This document shows positions 47,157 to 55,962 of a DNA stretch of 64,000 nt, piece by piece. The stretch covers positions 98,878 through 162,877 of the forward strand of contig NZ_VSMB01000011.1 of assembly GCF_009805705.1 (NCBI RefSeq). The letters are read 5' to 3'. The position numbers were made by a program, and so were the translations under genes. Below the pieces are notes generated by a model that worked only from the letters and a program-made list of their open reading frames with translations, made no database searches and was not told the origin of the DNA. Position 1 is the first letter of the stretch. The number at the start of each line of letters is the position of its first letter. The stretch comes from Ruania rhizosphaerae. GTDB lineage: Bacteria > Actinomycetota > Actinomycetes > Actinomycetales > Beutenbergiaceae.

Positions 47157-48083
47157 GTGACCTGCCCAGTCGAGTTGACGGACGTCCATCGTTCGTTCGG
47201 CTCCACCCGCGCCTTGGCCGGGCTCTCCCTCCAGGCCCGCGCGGGTGAGATCACCGCCGTCCTCGGACCCAACGGCGCAGGCAAGACCACCGCGATGGAG
47301 ATCTGTGAAGGACTCCAGCGACCGGACTCAGGCACAGTGCGGGTCCTGGGCCACGACCCCCGAACCAACCCTCAGGTCCTGCGCCCCCGCGTCGGCGTGA
47401 TGGTGCAGGACGGTGGGTTGCCGGTGATGGCGCGCGCGGAGGAACTGCTGCGGCACGTGGCCCGGCTCTACAGCCACCCGCGGGAGGTCAACGAGCTCGT
47501 GGACACGCTCGGGCTCGCACCCTTCGCCCGGACCTCGGTGCGGCGACTCTCAGGCGGTCAGCGTCAGCGCCTGGCTTTGGCGATCGCCCTGGTGGGCCGG
47601 CCCGAGCTGGTGTTCCTGGACGAGCCGAGCGCGGGCCTGGATCCGCAGGCCCGGTTGGCCGTGTGGGAGCTGGTGCGGTCCCTGCGTGCGGACGGCGTGA
47701 GCGTCGTCCTGAGCACCCACCTGATGGACGAGGCCGCCCAGCTGGCCGACCGCGTGGTCATCATCGACCACGGGGCCGTCATCGCCCACGGTACGGTCAC
47801 CGAGTTGACCACGCCCGTCGCCCCGCCCCACGTCGCCGCGGCAGCTGCCACCCCAGCCCCCGACCGCGCCCCGCACCCCACCTCCCAGCCCGCCCCGGCC
47901 GTGGGGTCGCTTCAGCTGACGGGCCGCTTCACGCCCGAGGCGAGGGCCGCCGTCGAGGAGCTCGCGCGGCAACACGGGCTCCAGGTGCACGGTGCGGCGG
48001 CTACGGGCGGCGTGGGCGAACTGGGTGCACGGCGCACACTCGAGGACGTCTTCCTTGACCTGACCGGACGGAGCCTTCGATGA
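47157..48083 (+). CDS. ABC-2 type transporter ATPase
   Basis: This 308-residue ATPase of an ABC-2 drug/heme-type exporter carries Walker A GPNGAGKTTAM, signature RLSGGQRQRLAL and Walker B ELVFLDEPSAGLD, followed by a Pro/Ala-rich linker and a C-terminal extension absent from minimal forms. The GTG at 47157 is chosen because a TACGCT -10 element lies just upstream; an in-frame TTG nine bases earlier is the alternative. It is divergent from sufR, as in mycobacteria (Rv1458c neighbourhood), and coupled to its permease. Cargo unknown; the adjacent ctaA makes a heme-related role worth considering. Confidence 0.88.
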   Translation: MTCPVELTDVHRSFGSTRALAGLSLQARAGEITAVLGPNGAGKTTAMEICEGLQRPDSGTVRVLGHDPRTNPQVLRPRVGVMVQDGGLPVMARAEELLRHVARLYSHPREVNELVDTLGLAPFARTSVRRLSGGQRQRLALAIALVGRPELVFLDEPSAGLDPQARLAVWELVRSLRADGVSVVLSTHLMDEAAQLADRVVIIDHGAVIAHGTVTELTTPVAPPHVAAAAATPAPDRAPHPTSQPAPAVGSLQLTGRFTPEARAAVEELARQHGLQVHGAAATGGVGELGARRTLEDVFLDLTGRSLR

Positions 48084-48856
48084 GGGGGCGCGCCGACCAG
48101 GTGGCACCCGCCGACGGCCACGCCGGTGGCGCGAGCCCATGGGCGGTACGGGTGCTCTCACACGCCGGGTTCGAGGTCCGGAATCTGCTGCGCAACGGCG
48201 AGCAACTGCTGCTGACCCTGATCCTGCCGGCGCTGGTACTCGTCGTACTCTCGCGCACGACCCTGGTACGCCTGGAGACGAACGGGTTGCCGGCGATCGA
48301 CGTGGCCGCACCTGGCGTGCTGGCGCTGGCTGTGATGTCAACGGCCTTCACCTCGCAAGCGATCGCGACCGGTTTCGACCGGCGTGCTGGGGCACTGCGC
48401 CTGCTCGCCACCACTCCCCTGGGCCGCACCGGTCTCCTCGGCGGGAAGGCGCTGGGCGTGCTGGTGATGGAGGTCCTGCAGGTTCTCGTGCTGGGATCCC
48501 TGGCCCTGGGGCTGGGGTGGGCGCCAGATCTGAGCGGGATCGGACTCGCTCTGGCGGCAGTGCTCCTGGGGACCGCGTGCTTCACCGCGCTGGCGCTGCT
48601 GCTGGCTGGGACGTTGCGTGCCGAGGCCGTGCTGGCCGGTGCGAACCTGTTGTGGCTGTTGCTGGTGGTCGGCGGCGGCGTCCTGCTACCGGCCACGGGG
48701 GTTACCCGGTTCCTGCCCTCAGGCGCACTCGGCGAGGCGCTGCGGACCTCACTGATCGGTGGGCCGGCGGCCGAGACCGCGCTGGCGCTCGGGGTGCTGG
48801 CGGGGTGGACGGTGATCTTCACCGCGGCCACGGCGCGCTGGTTCCGCTGGCAATGA
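48080..48856 (+). CDS. ABC-2 type transporter permease
   Basis: This integral membrane partner of the preceding ATPase has 258 residues and six predicted helices (the first near 43-60, the last near 235-252). It has the ABC-2 permease features of cytosolic N-terminus, short loops and a helical hairpin FDRRAGALRLLATTPLGRTG between helices two and three that contacts the ATPase. Its start overlaps the ATPase stop (ATGA). Mycobacteria have the equivalent gene (Rv1457c) in the same order before a ctaA homologue. Confidence 0.87.
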   Translation: MRGRADQVAPADGHAGGASPWAVRVLSHAGFEVRNLLRNGEQLLLTLILPALVLVVLSRTTLVRLETNGLPAIDVAAPGVLALAVMSTAFTSQAIATGFDRRAGALRLLATTPLGRTGLLGGKALGVLVMEVLQVLVLGSLALGLGWAPDLSGIGLALAAVLLGTACFTALALLLAGTLRAEAVLAGANLLWLLLVVGGGVLLPATGVTRFLPSGALGEALRTSLIGGPAAETALALGVLAGWTVIFTAATARWFRWQ

Positions 48857-48934
48857 GGTGATGAACCCGGGCACACCCGTTGATCGGGTGTTCCCCGTCA
48901 CACGGTGACGCCCGGTCGGGCAGCCGGCGCAGAT

Positions 48935-48940
48935 TACCGT
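48935..48940 (+). promoter_or_regulatory. ctaA -10 element, leaderless type
   Basis: TACCGT (TANNNT class) ends six bases before the ctaA GTG, with no ribosome-binding site between, indicating a separate, probably leaderless, promoter for ctaA. Confidence 0.45.
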
Positions 48941-48946
48941 AGTGAC

Positions 48947-49879
48947 GTGCAGCCTCAGACCATCGCCCGGTTGACCACGATCGCCGTGGTGAGCAACCTC
49001 GTCGTGCAGATCCTCATCATCGGCACCGGCGGAGCCGTGCGCTTGACCGGTTCCGGGCTAGGGTGCTCCACCTGGCCGAACTGTGAACCCGGCCAGTTCA
49101 CGCCATCGTTCCACGACGCCACCTCGATCCATCCCTATGTCGAGTTCGGCAATCGGGTGCTGGGCGCAGTGGTCGTGCTGGTGGCCCTGCTTCTGGTGGC
49201 CCTGGTGCAGGCGTCGCGACTATCCGGCGTGCGCCCGGCCCCGACGGTGGCCTACCAACGGCTGGCAGTCCTGCCGTTGGTGCTGTCGGTGCTGCAGGCC
49301 GTCCTCGGCGGACTGACGGTACGGTTCGAGCTGCATCCGGCGCTGGTGGGCTCACACTTCCTCATCTCGGCGGTGCTGGTGTGGATCTCTGCCTGGCTGG
49401 TGACCGGGTGGTTCCGGCCGATGCGCGGTCAGCCCGTCCTGGAGTCCGGCGCCCGCCGGCTGGGCTGGGCGATGGCCACGGTGGCCGGTGTGGTGGTGGT
49501 GCTGGGGATGATCGTCACCGGGTCAGGTCCGCACTCCGGCGATGCGGAGGTCGGCTACCGGTTCGCCGTGGACCCGGTGGTGGTGGCACGCCTGCACGCT
49601 GCCTCGGTGTGGGTCTTCCTCGCCCTGCTCGTGGTCGTCACCGTCGTGGCTCATCGCACCGACGGCGGCGCACCGGCCGCGAGGCTGCGTCGCCACACGT
49701 GGGTCCTGGTGGTGGTCACACTCGCTCAGGCAGCGATCGGGTATGTGCAGTACTTCACCGGGCTGCCCGAGCTCTTGGTCGGGATGCACATGATCGGCGC
49801 CGCGCTACTCGTGGCGGCCACGGCATTCACTCTCGCGAGCATGTATGAACGCCGCCCGCGGGCAGTTCTGACGAGCTGA
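48947..49879 (+). CDS. ctaA: Heme A synthase CtaA (COX15)
   Basis: CtaA oxidises heme O to heme A in the membrane for cytochrome aa3 oxidase. The 310-residue protein has eight predicted helices. The conserved heme-ligand histidines lie in SIHPYVEFGNR, LVGSHFLISA, ARLHAASVW and LVGMHMIGA, and CSTWPNC supplies the extracytoplasmic Cys pair. GTG start. It follows the ABC-2 pair, an order shared with mycobacteria (Rv1456c), and works with the SURF1 protein encoded at 35.6 kb. Confidence 0.95.
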   Translation: MQPQTIARLTTIAVVSNLVVQILIIGTGGAVRLTGSGLGCSTWPNCEPGQFTPSFHDATSIHPYVEFGNRVLGAVVVLVALLLVALVQASRLSGVRPAPTVAYQRLAVLPLVLSVLQAVLGGLTVRFELHPALVGSHFLISAVLVWISAWLVTGWFRPMRGQPVLESGARRLGWAMATVAGVVVVLGMIVTGSGPHSGDAEVGYRFAVDPVVVARLHAASVWVFLALLVVVTVVAHRTDGGAPAARLRRHTWVLVVVTLAQAAIGYVQYFTGLPELLVGMHMIGAALLVAATAFTLASMYERRPRAVLTS

Positions 49880-49907
49880 GGGACGAGCCAGCCGTTCCCT
49901 GACGCCG

Positions 49908-49941
49908 CGCAGGTGAACGGCGGGCCGAATGTTCACCAGCG
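49908..49941. terminator. Bidirectional terminator between ctaA and NUDIX gene
   Basis: GGTGAAC (49912-49918) pairs with GTTCACC (49931-49937) across a 12-base loop; beyond one mismatch three more G-C pairs extend the stem. It lies between convergent genes. Confidence 0.5.
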
Positions 49942-50018
49942 GCGCTGACGACGGCGCCCTGAGTGTCGCGAATTCGCGCTCAGACGACACGCAGGCCACC
50001 CTCGCGGGATGGTGAGCC

Positions 50019-50669
50019 TCAGTCGCGGTGCCAGGCCGGCTGCCAGGGAGTGTCGGCGGGGCGCAGGGCCGACCATCCGCCGTCGCGGGCCGCCTGCGCT
50101 GCCAGCACACCGGTGACCGTGCTCGGGTTGTGAATCCGGCCGGCGAGCGCGGCGGCAACGGCGTCGGCGAGCGGCACCCAGGCCAGCTCCATCCCGATCT
50201 CCTCCGCCTCCCGCTGATACCGGTCGGCCTCGGGAACGACAGACAGGTCGCGGGCGAGGAAGATCCGGATACGTTCGTCGCTGCCGCCGGGGGTGGTGAA
50301 GAAGTCGACGAGCGTGTGCCAGGTGGCTGCTCGCAGGTCCGCCTCCTCGGTCAGCTCGCGGGCGGCCGCGTGCTGCAACGGCTCCCCCGGCACGTCGAGC
50401 AGACCCGCGGGCACCTCCCACAGGTGAGCACGCACCGGGTGCCGGTACTGGCGGAGCAAGGCCACACGGTCTGCATCGTCCAGCGCCACCACGGCGACTG
50501 CACCGGGATGGCGGACGAACTCGCGACGCACGGTGCCACCGGCGCCGAGGTCCACGGACTCGGCCACCAGGTCCATCACATAGCCGGTGTGCAGTTCCTC
50601 GGTGGACGAGGTCGGCAGGTCGACGCGCTCGTCACGTACCGGGCGCCCTGATCTGCGATCGTCAGGCAT
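50019..50669 (-). CDS. NUDIX hydrolase (ADP-ribose pyrophosphatase type)
   Basis: This 216-residue NUDIX enzyme, probably hydrolysing ADP-ribose or a related nucleoside diphosphate, carries a complete Nudix box from GLLDVPGE to RELTEEADL. An N-terminal beta-sheet with [19 protein letters not shown] is typical of the ADPRase subfamily. The ATG at 50669 overlaps the pyrG stop by eight bases; the frame beyond it is antisense to pyrG's reading and not coding. It is the last gene of the 50-64 kb train, matching Rv1700 after pyrG in mycobacteria. Confidence 0.92.
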   Translation of the reverse strand: MPDDRRSGRPVRDERVDLPTSSTEELHTGYVMDLVAESVDLGAGGTVRREFVRHPGAVAVVALDDADRVALLRQYRHPVRAHLWEVPAGLLDVPGEPLQHAAARELTEEADLRAATWHTLVDFFTTPGGSDERIRIFLARDLSVVPEADRYQREAEEIGMELAWVPLADAVAAALAGRIHNPSTVTGVLAAQAARDGGWSALRPADTPWQPAWHRD

Positions 50670-52377
50670 GCTCGGCCGGCTGTGCCGGCTCCACCTCGAG
50701 CAGTCGGGTCTCCCGCTGGCGCTCGAGGCCGGCGCGGACCAACCCGATGAACAGCGGGTGCGCCCGCGTGGGGCGGGACTTGAACTCCGGGTGGGCCTGG
50801 GTGGCCACGTAGTACGGGTGCTTGTCCCGGTCGAGCTCGACGAACTCCACGAGCGAGGAGTCCGGAGACCGGCCGCTGATCTGCAGGCCCGCCTCAGCGA
50901 GCGCATCACGGTAGGTGTTGTTGACCTCGTACCGATGCCGGTGCCGTTCACTGACCCGCTCGCTGCCATACGTCTCGGCCACGACCGAGCCCGGTGTGAG
51001 CACGGCGTCATAGGCACCCAGGCGCATCGTGCCGCCCAGGTCTCCCTCGCCGTCGATGATCGCCAGTTGCTCGGCCATGGTGGCCACCACCGGATCCGAT
51101 GTGCTCGGATCAAACTCCGACGACGACGCATCGGCAAGACCCAGCACGTTGCGGGCGTACTCGATCACCATGCACTGAAGACCCAGGCAGATGCCCAGGG
51201 TCGGCACCTGGTGCTCGCGGGCCCATCGCAGAGCTCCGAGCTTGCCCTCGATGCCGCGCACGCCGAAGCCTCCGGGCACGAGCACACCATCGACCCCACT
51301 GAGCGCCTTCTGCGCAGCCTCCGGCGTACGGCAGTCATCCGAGGGGACCCAGCGGATGCGGACCCGGGTGTTGGTGTGGAAACCGCCCGCTCGCAGTGCC
51401 TCGGTGACGGAGAGGTAGGCATCGGGAAGATCCACGTACTTGCCGACCAGTGCGATCTCCACCTCGTCAGCCGGATGATGCACCCGCTGCAGGAGCACGT
51501 TCCACGTGTCCCAGTCGACGTCCCGGAAGGGAATGTTCAGCCGGCGGATCACGTAGGCATCGAGGCCCTCGGAGTGGATGACCTTCGGGATGTCGTAGAT
51601 GCTGGGTGCGTCCACACAGGTGATGACGGCCTCGCGGTCGACGTCGCACATCGAGGCGATCTTCGCCTTGACACCCTCGGGAATGTCGCGGTCCGCACGG
51701 CACACGATCGCATCCGGCTGGATGCCGATACTGCGCAGGGCGGCCACCGAGTGCTGTGTGGGTTTGGTCTTCAGCTCACCGCTGGGGCCGAGATAGGGCA
51801 CGAGTGAGACGTGCACGAAGAAGACGTTGTCGCGGCCGATGTCCTGGCGTACCTGCCGGGCTGCCTCGAGGAACGGCTGGGATTCGATGTCCCCGACCGT
51901 GCCGCCGACCTCGGTGATGATCACGTCCGGCGCCTGACCGGTCGCCGGGCTGGCCTGGGCGCGCATGCGGCGCTTGATCTCATCGGTGATGTGCGGGATG
52001 ACCTGAACGGTGTCACCCAGGTACTCCCCGCGCCGCTCCTTGGCGATGACATGGGAGTAGACCACGCCGGTGGTCACATTCGCCCCGGCGTCGAGGTTGA
52101 CATCGAGGAAGCGCTCGTAGTGCCCGATGTCCAGGTCGGTCTCAGCGCCATCCTCGGTGACGAACACCTCACCATGCTGGAAGGGGTTCATCGTGCCAGG
52201 GTCGACATTGAGGTACGGGTCGAGTTTCTGCATCGTGACCCGAAGGCCACGGCCACGCAGCAGGTGCCCGAGGCTGGACGCCGTCAGGCCCTTCCCGAGG
52301 GAGGAAGCCACCCCTCCTGTGACGAAGATGTGCCGCGGGACGCCGCCCGCCTGCCCGGAGTTCGAAGTGATCACCAC
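50662..52377 (-). CDS. pyrG: CTP synthase PyrG
   Basis: PyrG aminates UTP to CTP using glutamine and ATP. The 571-residue protein has the synthetase domain ([21 protein letters not shown]-loop near 18-37, [19 protein letters not shown]) and the C-terminal glutamine amidotransferase with nucleophile Cys in [15 protein letters not shown] and the His/Glu pair in [13 protein letters not shown] AHPEFKSRP. Two adjacent GTG codons could start it. It follows the glycosyltransferase gene by six bases and overlaps the NUDIX start. Confidence 0.97.
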   Translation of the reverse strand: MVITSNSGQAGGVPRHIFVTGGVASSLGKGLTASSLGHLLRGRGLRVTMQKLDPYLNVDPGTMNPFQHGEVFVTEDGAETDLDIGHYERFLDVNLDAGANVTTGVVYSHVIAKERRGEYLGDTVQVIPHITDEIKRRMRAQASPATGQAPDVIITEVGGTVGDIESQPFLEAARQVRQDIGRDNVFFVHVSLVPYLGPSGELKTKPTQHSVAALRSIGIQPDAIVCRADRDIPEGVKAKIASMCDVDREAVITCVDAPSIYDIPKVIHSEGLDAYVIRRLNIPFRDVDWDTWNVLLQRVHHPADEVEIALVGKYVDLPDAYLSVTEALRAGGFHTNTRVRIRWVPSDDCRTPEAAQKALSGVDGVLVPGGFGVRGIEGKLGALRWAREHQVPTLGICLGLQCMVIEYARNVLGLADASSSEFDPSTSDPVVATMAEQLAIIDGEGDLGGTMRLGAYDAVLTPGSVVAETYGSERVSERHRHRYEVNNTYRDALAEAGLQISGRSPDSSLVEFVELDRDKHPYYVATQAHPEFKSRPTRAHPLFIGLVRAGLERQRETRLLEVEPAQPAEHA

Positions 52378-52383
52378 GGGCTT

Positions 52384-53484
52384 CTACGCTATCACCGGAT
52401 CGCTCGCCTCGGCGTAGATCCGCTCAAGCTGGGCATGCGCGTCGTCCACGGTCGGTAGCTCGGCAGCCCTCGCGAGGGCCCGGGCGCGCAGGTCCGCAGC
52501 GAGGACAGGATCGGTGAGCACACGCGTGATCGCCGAGGTCAGGGCATCCGGATCGCCGTAGGGGACCAGCAACGCGGCATCACCGGTGACCTCCCGCGTG
52601 CCGCCGACGTCGGTCGCTACCACCGGGACGCCGGCGGCGAGGGCCTCCTGCACGTTCAACGGCTGCCCTTCCCAGGCGCTCGTGCTCACCAGCACATCGG
52701 CCGACGCGAGCATCGCGGGCACATCGCGGCGGCGTCCGAGGAGCGTCACCGGGAGCGCCTCGCCCAGCACCTGGTCGGCGAGCTCATCCATGAGCGGGCC
52801 ACTGCCTGCCACCAACCAGCGGGCGGCAGGCATCCGGTCGGCAAGCAGGGCAGCCGAGTCGGCCAGGAGGCCCAGGCCCTTCTGCGGGGCGAGCCGGGCG
52901 AGCGTGAGCACGATCTGGTCGTCCGGTCCCACGCCCGCAGCCCGGCGCGCCGTCTCGTTCCAGCTCTCAGCACCCGGGACGTGCGTCGGTGCGGGAACAA
53001 GCCCGCGCTCGGCCCGGCGGGCGCCGTGCGCCAGGGCACCGGCCACCAGGTCACCACTGACACCGAGGACCGCATCGGCCCTGGCGGTGATCATGCGCAG
53101 CAGACCGGCGCCCACCGAACGCACCCCGTACCCACCGACGGCGGCGTTGTGCAAGGTCACCACGAGGGCCGTCCGTTCCGGAGTGGGCGTGCTCAGAGCG
53201 AGGGCGGCCAGGGCGCCGGCTCGCAGTCCGTGCGCATGCAGCACGTCGGCTCCACGGGCCACTCGGCGGATGCGGGCAACGGCAGCGGCGTCCCAGGCCC
53301 GCGGGCGGTCGCGCACGTCGATCACACTCGTGTGCACCGGGGACGCGACGTCGGTGAGCGCTTCGCGCGGCCCGGCCAGGATCACCCGGTTGTCCCGGGC
53401 GAGCGCCGAGGCCATCTCGCGCACGTGCCGGCCGATCCCACCATCGGTGGAACCGGTCAGCTGGACGATTCTGCGTTCAGGCAC
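52384..53484 (-). CDS. GT4 glycosyltransferase in an envelope-type cluster
   Basis: This retaining GT4 glycosyltransferase of 366 residues has an N-terminal domain starting RIVQLTGSTDGGIGRHVRE and a C-terminal donor domain with LTLARLAPQKGLGLL and the EX7E motif TSAWEGQPLNVQEALAAG. No membrane helix is present, so it would act at the cytosolic membrane face. The GTG start overlaps the MurJ-like gene by eight bases. Its place after an MraY-like protein and a MurJ-like flippase suggests it adds a sugar to a lipid-linked intermediate; donor and acceptor are unknown. Confidence 0.87.
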   Translation of the reverse strand: MPERRIVQLTGSTDGGIGRHVREMASALARDNRVILAGPREALTDVASPVHTSVIDVRDRPRAWDAAAVARIRRVARGADVLHAHGLRAGALAALALSTPTPERTALVVTLHNAAVGGYGVRSVGAGLLRMITARADAVLGVSGDLVAGALAHGARRAERGLVPAPTHVPGAESWNETARRAAGVGPDDQIVLTLARLAPQKGLGLLADSAALLADRMPAARWLVAGSGPLMDELADQVLGEALPVTLLGRRRDVPAMLASADVLVSTSAWEGQPLNVQEALAAGVPVVATDVGGTREVTGDAALLVPYGDPDALTSAITRVLTDPVLAADLRARALARAAELPTVDDAHAQLERIYAEASDPVIA

Positions 53485-55105
53485 GGCGTCTCCTCACGAT
53501 GCTCAGGATCCCACGATCCCCGATGAGCACGCAGCCGGCGATGACGGTGAGTGCCAAGGCAGCGCCGCTGCCGGCGGCGATCACGGCTGCCACCGCACCC
53601 TCACCCAAGCGGTCCAGTCCTTGCGTGGTGGCCCACCGTCCCGCGGCGGCCCCCAGCAGCGCTCCGGCGCCCACCACGAGGGTCGTGCGCACCACCGGTC
53701 CCGGGATCCGTTCGCGGAGGGCGAGCGCCAGCAGCATGACCAGGGCGAGGCCGGCAACGGTCATCCCGGCCGCATGCGCTCCCCCCAGCACCAGCAGCGT
53801 CCTCGGTCCATCGCCACCCTCAGGCGCGAGTGTGAGCACACCGAGGACGGCCGTGACCGTGACCGTCAGCCAGCCCAATGCGGTGGCCGAGACGGCCGCG
53901 CGGTTGCGATCCATCGTGTAGAGCACGCGTGCGACGAGGAAGATCGTCGACAGGCCGATCACGCCCGGTGCCATCACCGACAGCGCCGTGGCCATCCCGG
54001 TGGTGTCGTTGGTGCACTCACCGGTCGGCTCACATCCAGCGAACAGCTGCTCCACCGCCGGCGCCACAGCCACGAGCGCTCCCGCCCCGAGTACCGCCAC
54101 GGCGAGCACCGCCCGCAGAGCGGTCCAGACCGTACGGTGCAGGCCGTCGTCCTCGACAGCGGCCAGTTCCGCCAGCCGTGGGAACGCCGCCGTGGCCAGG
54201 GGTACCGCGAGGACGGCGTAGGGCAGCAGATAGACCGCCTGCGTCCACTGGAACACCAGGATCGTGCCGGCGTCACCGCCGGTGCGGGCGACCCACAGCA
54301 CGGCCAGCACCGACAGCTGCTGGGCGAGGAGCGAGCCCAGGCCGGCCAACGCGAGCGACCTGGCCCGCCCGGCGACACCGGGCGGGAAGCGGAAGGTGGG
54401 GCGCAACCGCACACCGCACCGGCGCACGGGGATCAGCAGCGGGAGCGAGAGGGCTGCGACCCCGGCGGTCGTGCCCCAGGCCAGCCAGGCGAAGGCCGCG
54501 TCCGGGAGCGCTCCTGGAGAATCCTGCAGCCCGTCGGCGAGCAGGCCGAACACCAGATAGCTCACGATCACCACGCCGGTGGAGGCGATGGGAGCCAGAA
54601 CCGGAGCCAGGAACCGCCGGTGTGCCTGCAGGACGCCGGTGAGCACCACGCCGATGCCGTAGAGCACGACCTGCGGTGCGAACACCTGGAGGAAGCGAGT
54701 CGTCGCCTCCACCTGTACCGCCGGATCCGTTCCGGCCGCATCGGGCAGCAAGCCGGCGATGGGGCGCGCCAGCACGGTGAGCGCCACCGCGACCGGCAGC
54801 AGCGCTGCCACCGCCCACGTCAGGAGCGCAGAGGAGGTCCGGTCGACATCCTGGCGCACCTGGCGGGCGATGGGGCCCGCCAGCAACGGAATCACGGCAC
54901 CGGCCAGGGCGCCACCGGCGACCACCTCGTAGAGCACATTCGGCACCATGTTCGCGGCGGCGTATGCGTCACCGACGGCGCCCGAGCGCACGGTCTCCGC
55001 CTGGACCAGCCAGCGGCCGAAACCGAGCAGCCGGGAGGCGATGGTCAGCGCAGCGATCATGGTCGCCGCCCCGGCCACCGAGCCGAGCAGGCGGCGCGTC
55101 GTCAC
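53477..55105 (-). CDS. MurJ/MviN-like lipid flippase paralogue
   Basis: This 542-residue polytopic protein of the MOP superfamily has about fourteen predicted helices and resembles MurJ, the lipid II flippase. The first helices carry ASRLLGFGRWLVQAETVRSG and AYAAANMVPNVLYEVVAGGALAGAVIPL, the MurJ signature region. It lacks the long C-terminal pseudokinase extension of the actinobacterial MurJ/MviN, which is normally encoded near the chromosome origin, so this looks like a second copy with a narrower job. GTG start overlapping the MraY-like gene stop (GTGA); the glycosyltransferase gene overlaps its own 3' end. Confidence 0.85.
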   Translation of the reverse strand: MTTRRLLGSVAGAATMIAALTIASRLLGFGRWLVQAETVRSGAVGDAYAAANMVPNVLYEVVAGGALAGAVIPLLAGPIARQVRQDVDRTSSALLTWAVAALLPVAVALTVLARPIAGLLPDAAGTDPAVQVEATTRFLQVFAPQVVLYGIGVVLTGVLQAHRRFLAPVLAPIASTGVVIVSYLVFGLLADGLQDSPGALPDAAFAWLAWGTTAGVAALSLPLLIPVRRCGVRLRPTFRFPPGVAGRARSLALAGLGSLLAQQLSVLAVLWVARTGGDAGTILVFQWTQAVYLLPYAVLAVPLATAAFPRLAELAAVEDDGLHRTVWTALRAVLAVAVLGAGALVAVAPAVEQLFAGCEPTGECTNDTTGMATALSVMAPGVIGLSTIFLVARVLYTMDRNRAAVSATALGWLTVTVTAVLGVLTLAPEGGDGPRTLLVLGGAHAAGMTVAGLALVMLLALALRERIPGPVVRTTLVVGAGALLGAAAGRWATTQGLDRLGEGAVAAVIAAGSGAALALTVIAGCVLIGDRGILSIVRRRRA

Positions 55106-55962
55106 GGCTGGCGACCCCAGCCGTCGATAGCCCGCAGCAGCGGCGTTTTCGCGATCACGGCCGAGAAGCTGACCTTCTCGCTCGCCAGGATGAGCGTGAC
55201 GACGGCTCCCAGGGCCACGAACCGGACGCCAGGTCGCGGATGGGTCGCGGCCGCGCTTCCGAGCAGTGCACCGAGAGCGTTCGCACCGGTGTCGCCCAGC
55301 ATCGTTCGCTCACCAAGATCGCTGGGCATGGACGCCGCCGCGACGCCACCGGCCGCAGCCGCCAGGTTTCCTGTGGTGCCCGTCTGGGAGAGCATCGGAC
55401 CTGCCAGGAGCGTCGTCACCTTCAGTCCTCGCCCGGGCCGCAGGTCGAACAGGTTGATCAGGTTGGCAGTGCCGGCGATCAGCGCACCCGAGGCGAGCAC
55501 GTCAGCCATCCGGACTGGCAGGGAGGCGGGACGCGACGATCCCCGCCGTCCGCCGTCAGTGAGGAGGGCGGCAGCCGCGACGGCGCAACCCGAGATCCCG
55601 AACAGCTTGGCCGCACCAGTGGTCACCGTACCGCCTGCAAGCGCCCGCAGATGGCCGCGCAGACCACGAGTCGCGGCAGGGGTCGGGTCGAGATCGTCCA
55701 GCAAGCCGAAGACGCCTCCGGCTGTCGTGGCCAGCACAGCTCCGGCGGTCTCGCCGGGCCGGCCCGGACCGGTGGCGAGAGCGGCGGCCACGGCGCTCCC
55801 GAGCCCGGCTGCGAGACCACCACGGAGATGGACCCGACGACCGCGGAAGTTCGTCCGCTCCCAGCGGCCGCCGAGTTCAGTGGTGCGTTCCATCAGCACA
55901 GCTGCCGCCGCTACCGTCGCCGCACCGGCGGTCGCAGCGACCCCGCGTCTGGTCAGGTTCAT
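55102..55962 (-). CDS. MraY/WecA-like membrane protein with altered active site
   Basis: This 286-residue membrane protein resembles polyprenyl-phosphate phosphoglycosyltransferases (MraY/WecA family). Recognisable landmarks are the acidic FGLLDD (85-90), NLINLFD (167-173) and LGDTGANALG (222-231). In active enzymes the second region reads NxxNLxDGxDG; here the second Asp is replaced by Pro176 within DLRPGR, and the loop is basic instead. It may be inactive, use a different substrate, or bind the lipid carrier. It overlaps steB (ATGA) and the MurJ-like gene (GTGA), so it belongs to the same transcript. Family assignment moderately confident; activity unknown. Confidence 0.72.
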   Translation of the reverse strand: MNLTRRGVAATAGAATVAAAAVLMERTTELGGRWERTNFRGRRVHLRGGLAAGLGSAVAAALATGPGRPGETAGAVLATTAGGVFGLLDDLDPTPAATRGLRGHLRALAGGTVTTGAAKLFGISGCAVAAAALLTDGGRRGSSRPASLPVRMADVLASGALIAGTANLINLFDLRPGRGLKVTTLLAGPMLSQTGTTGNLAAAAGGVAAASMPSDLGERTMLGDTGANALGALLGSAAATHPRPGVRFVALGAVVTLILASEKVSFSAVIAKTPLLRAIDGWGRQP

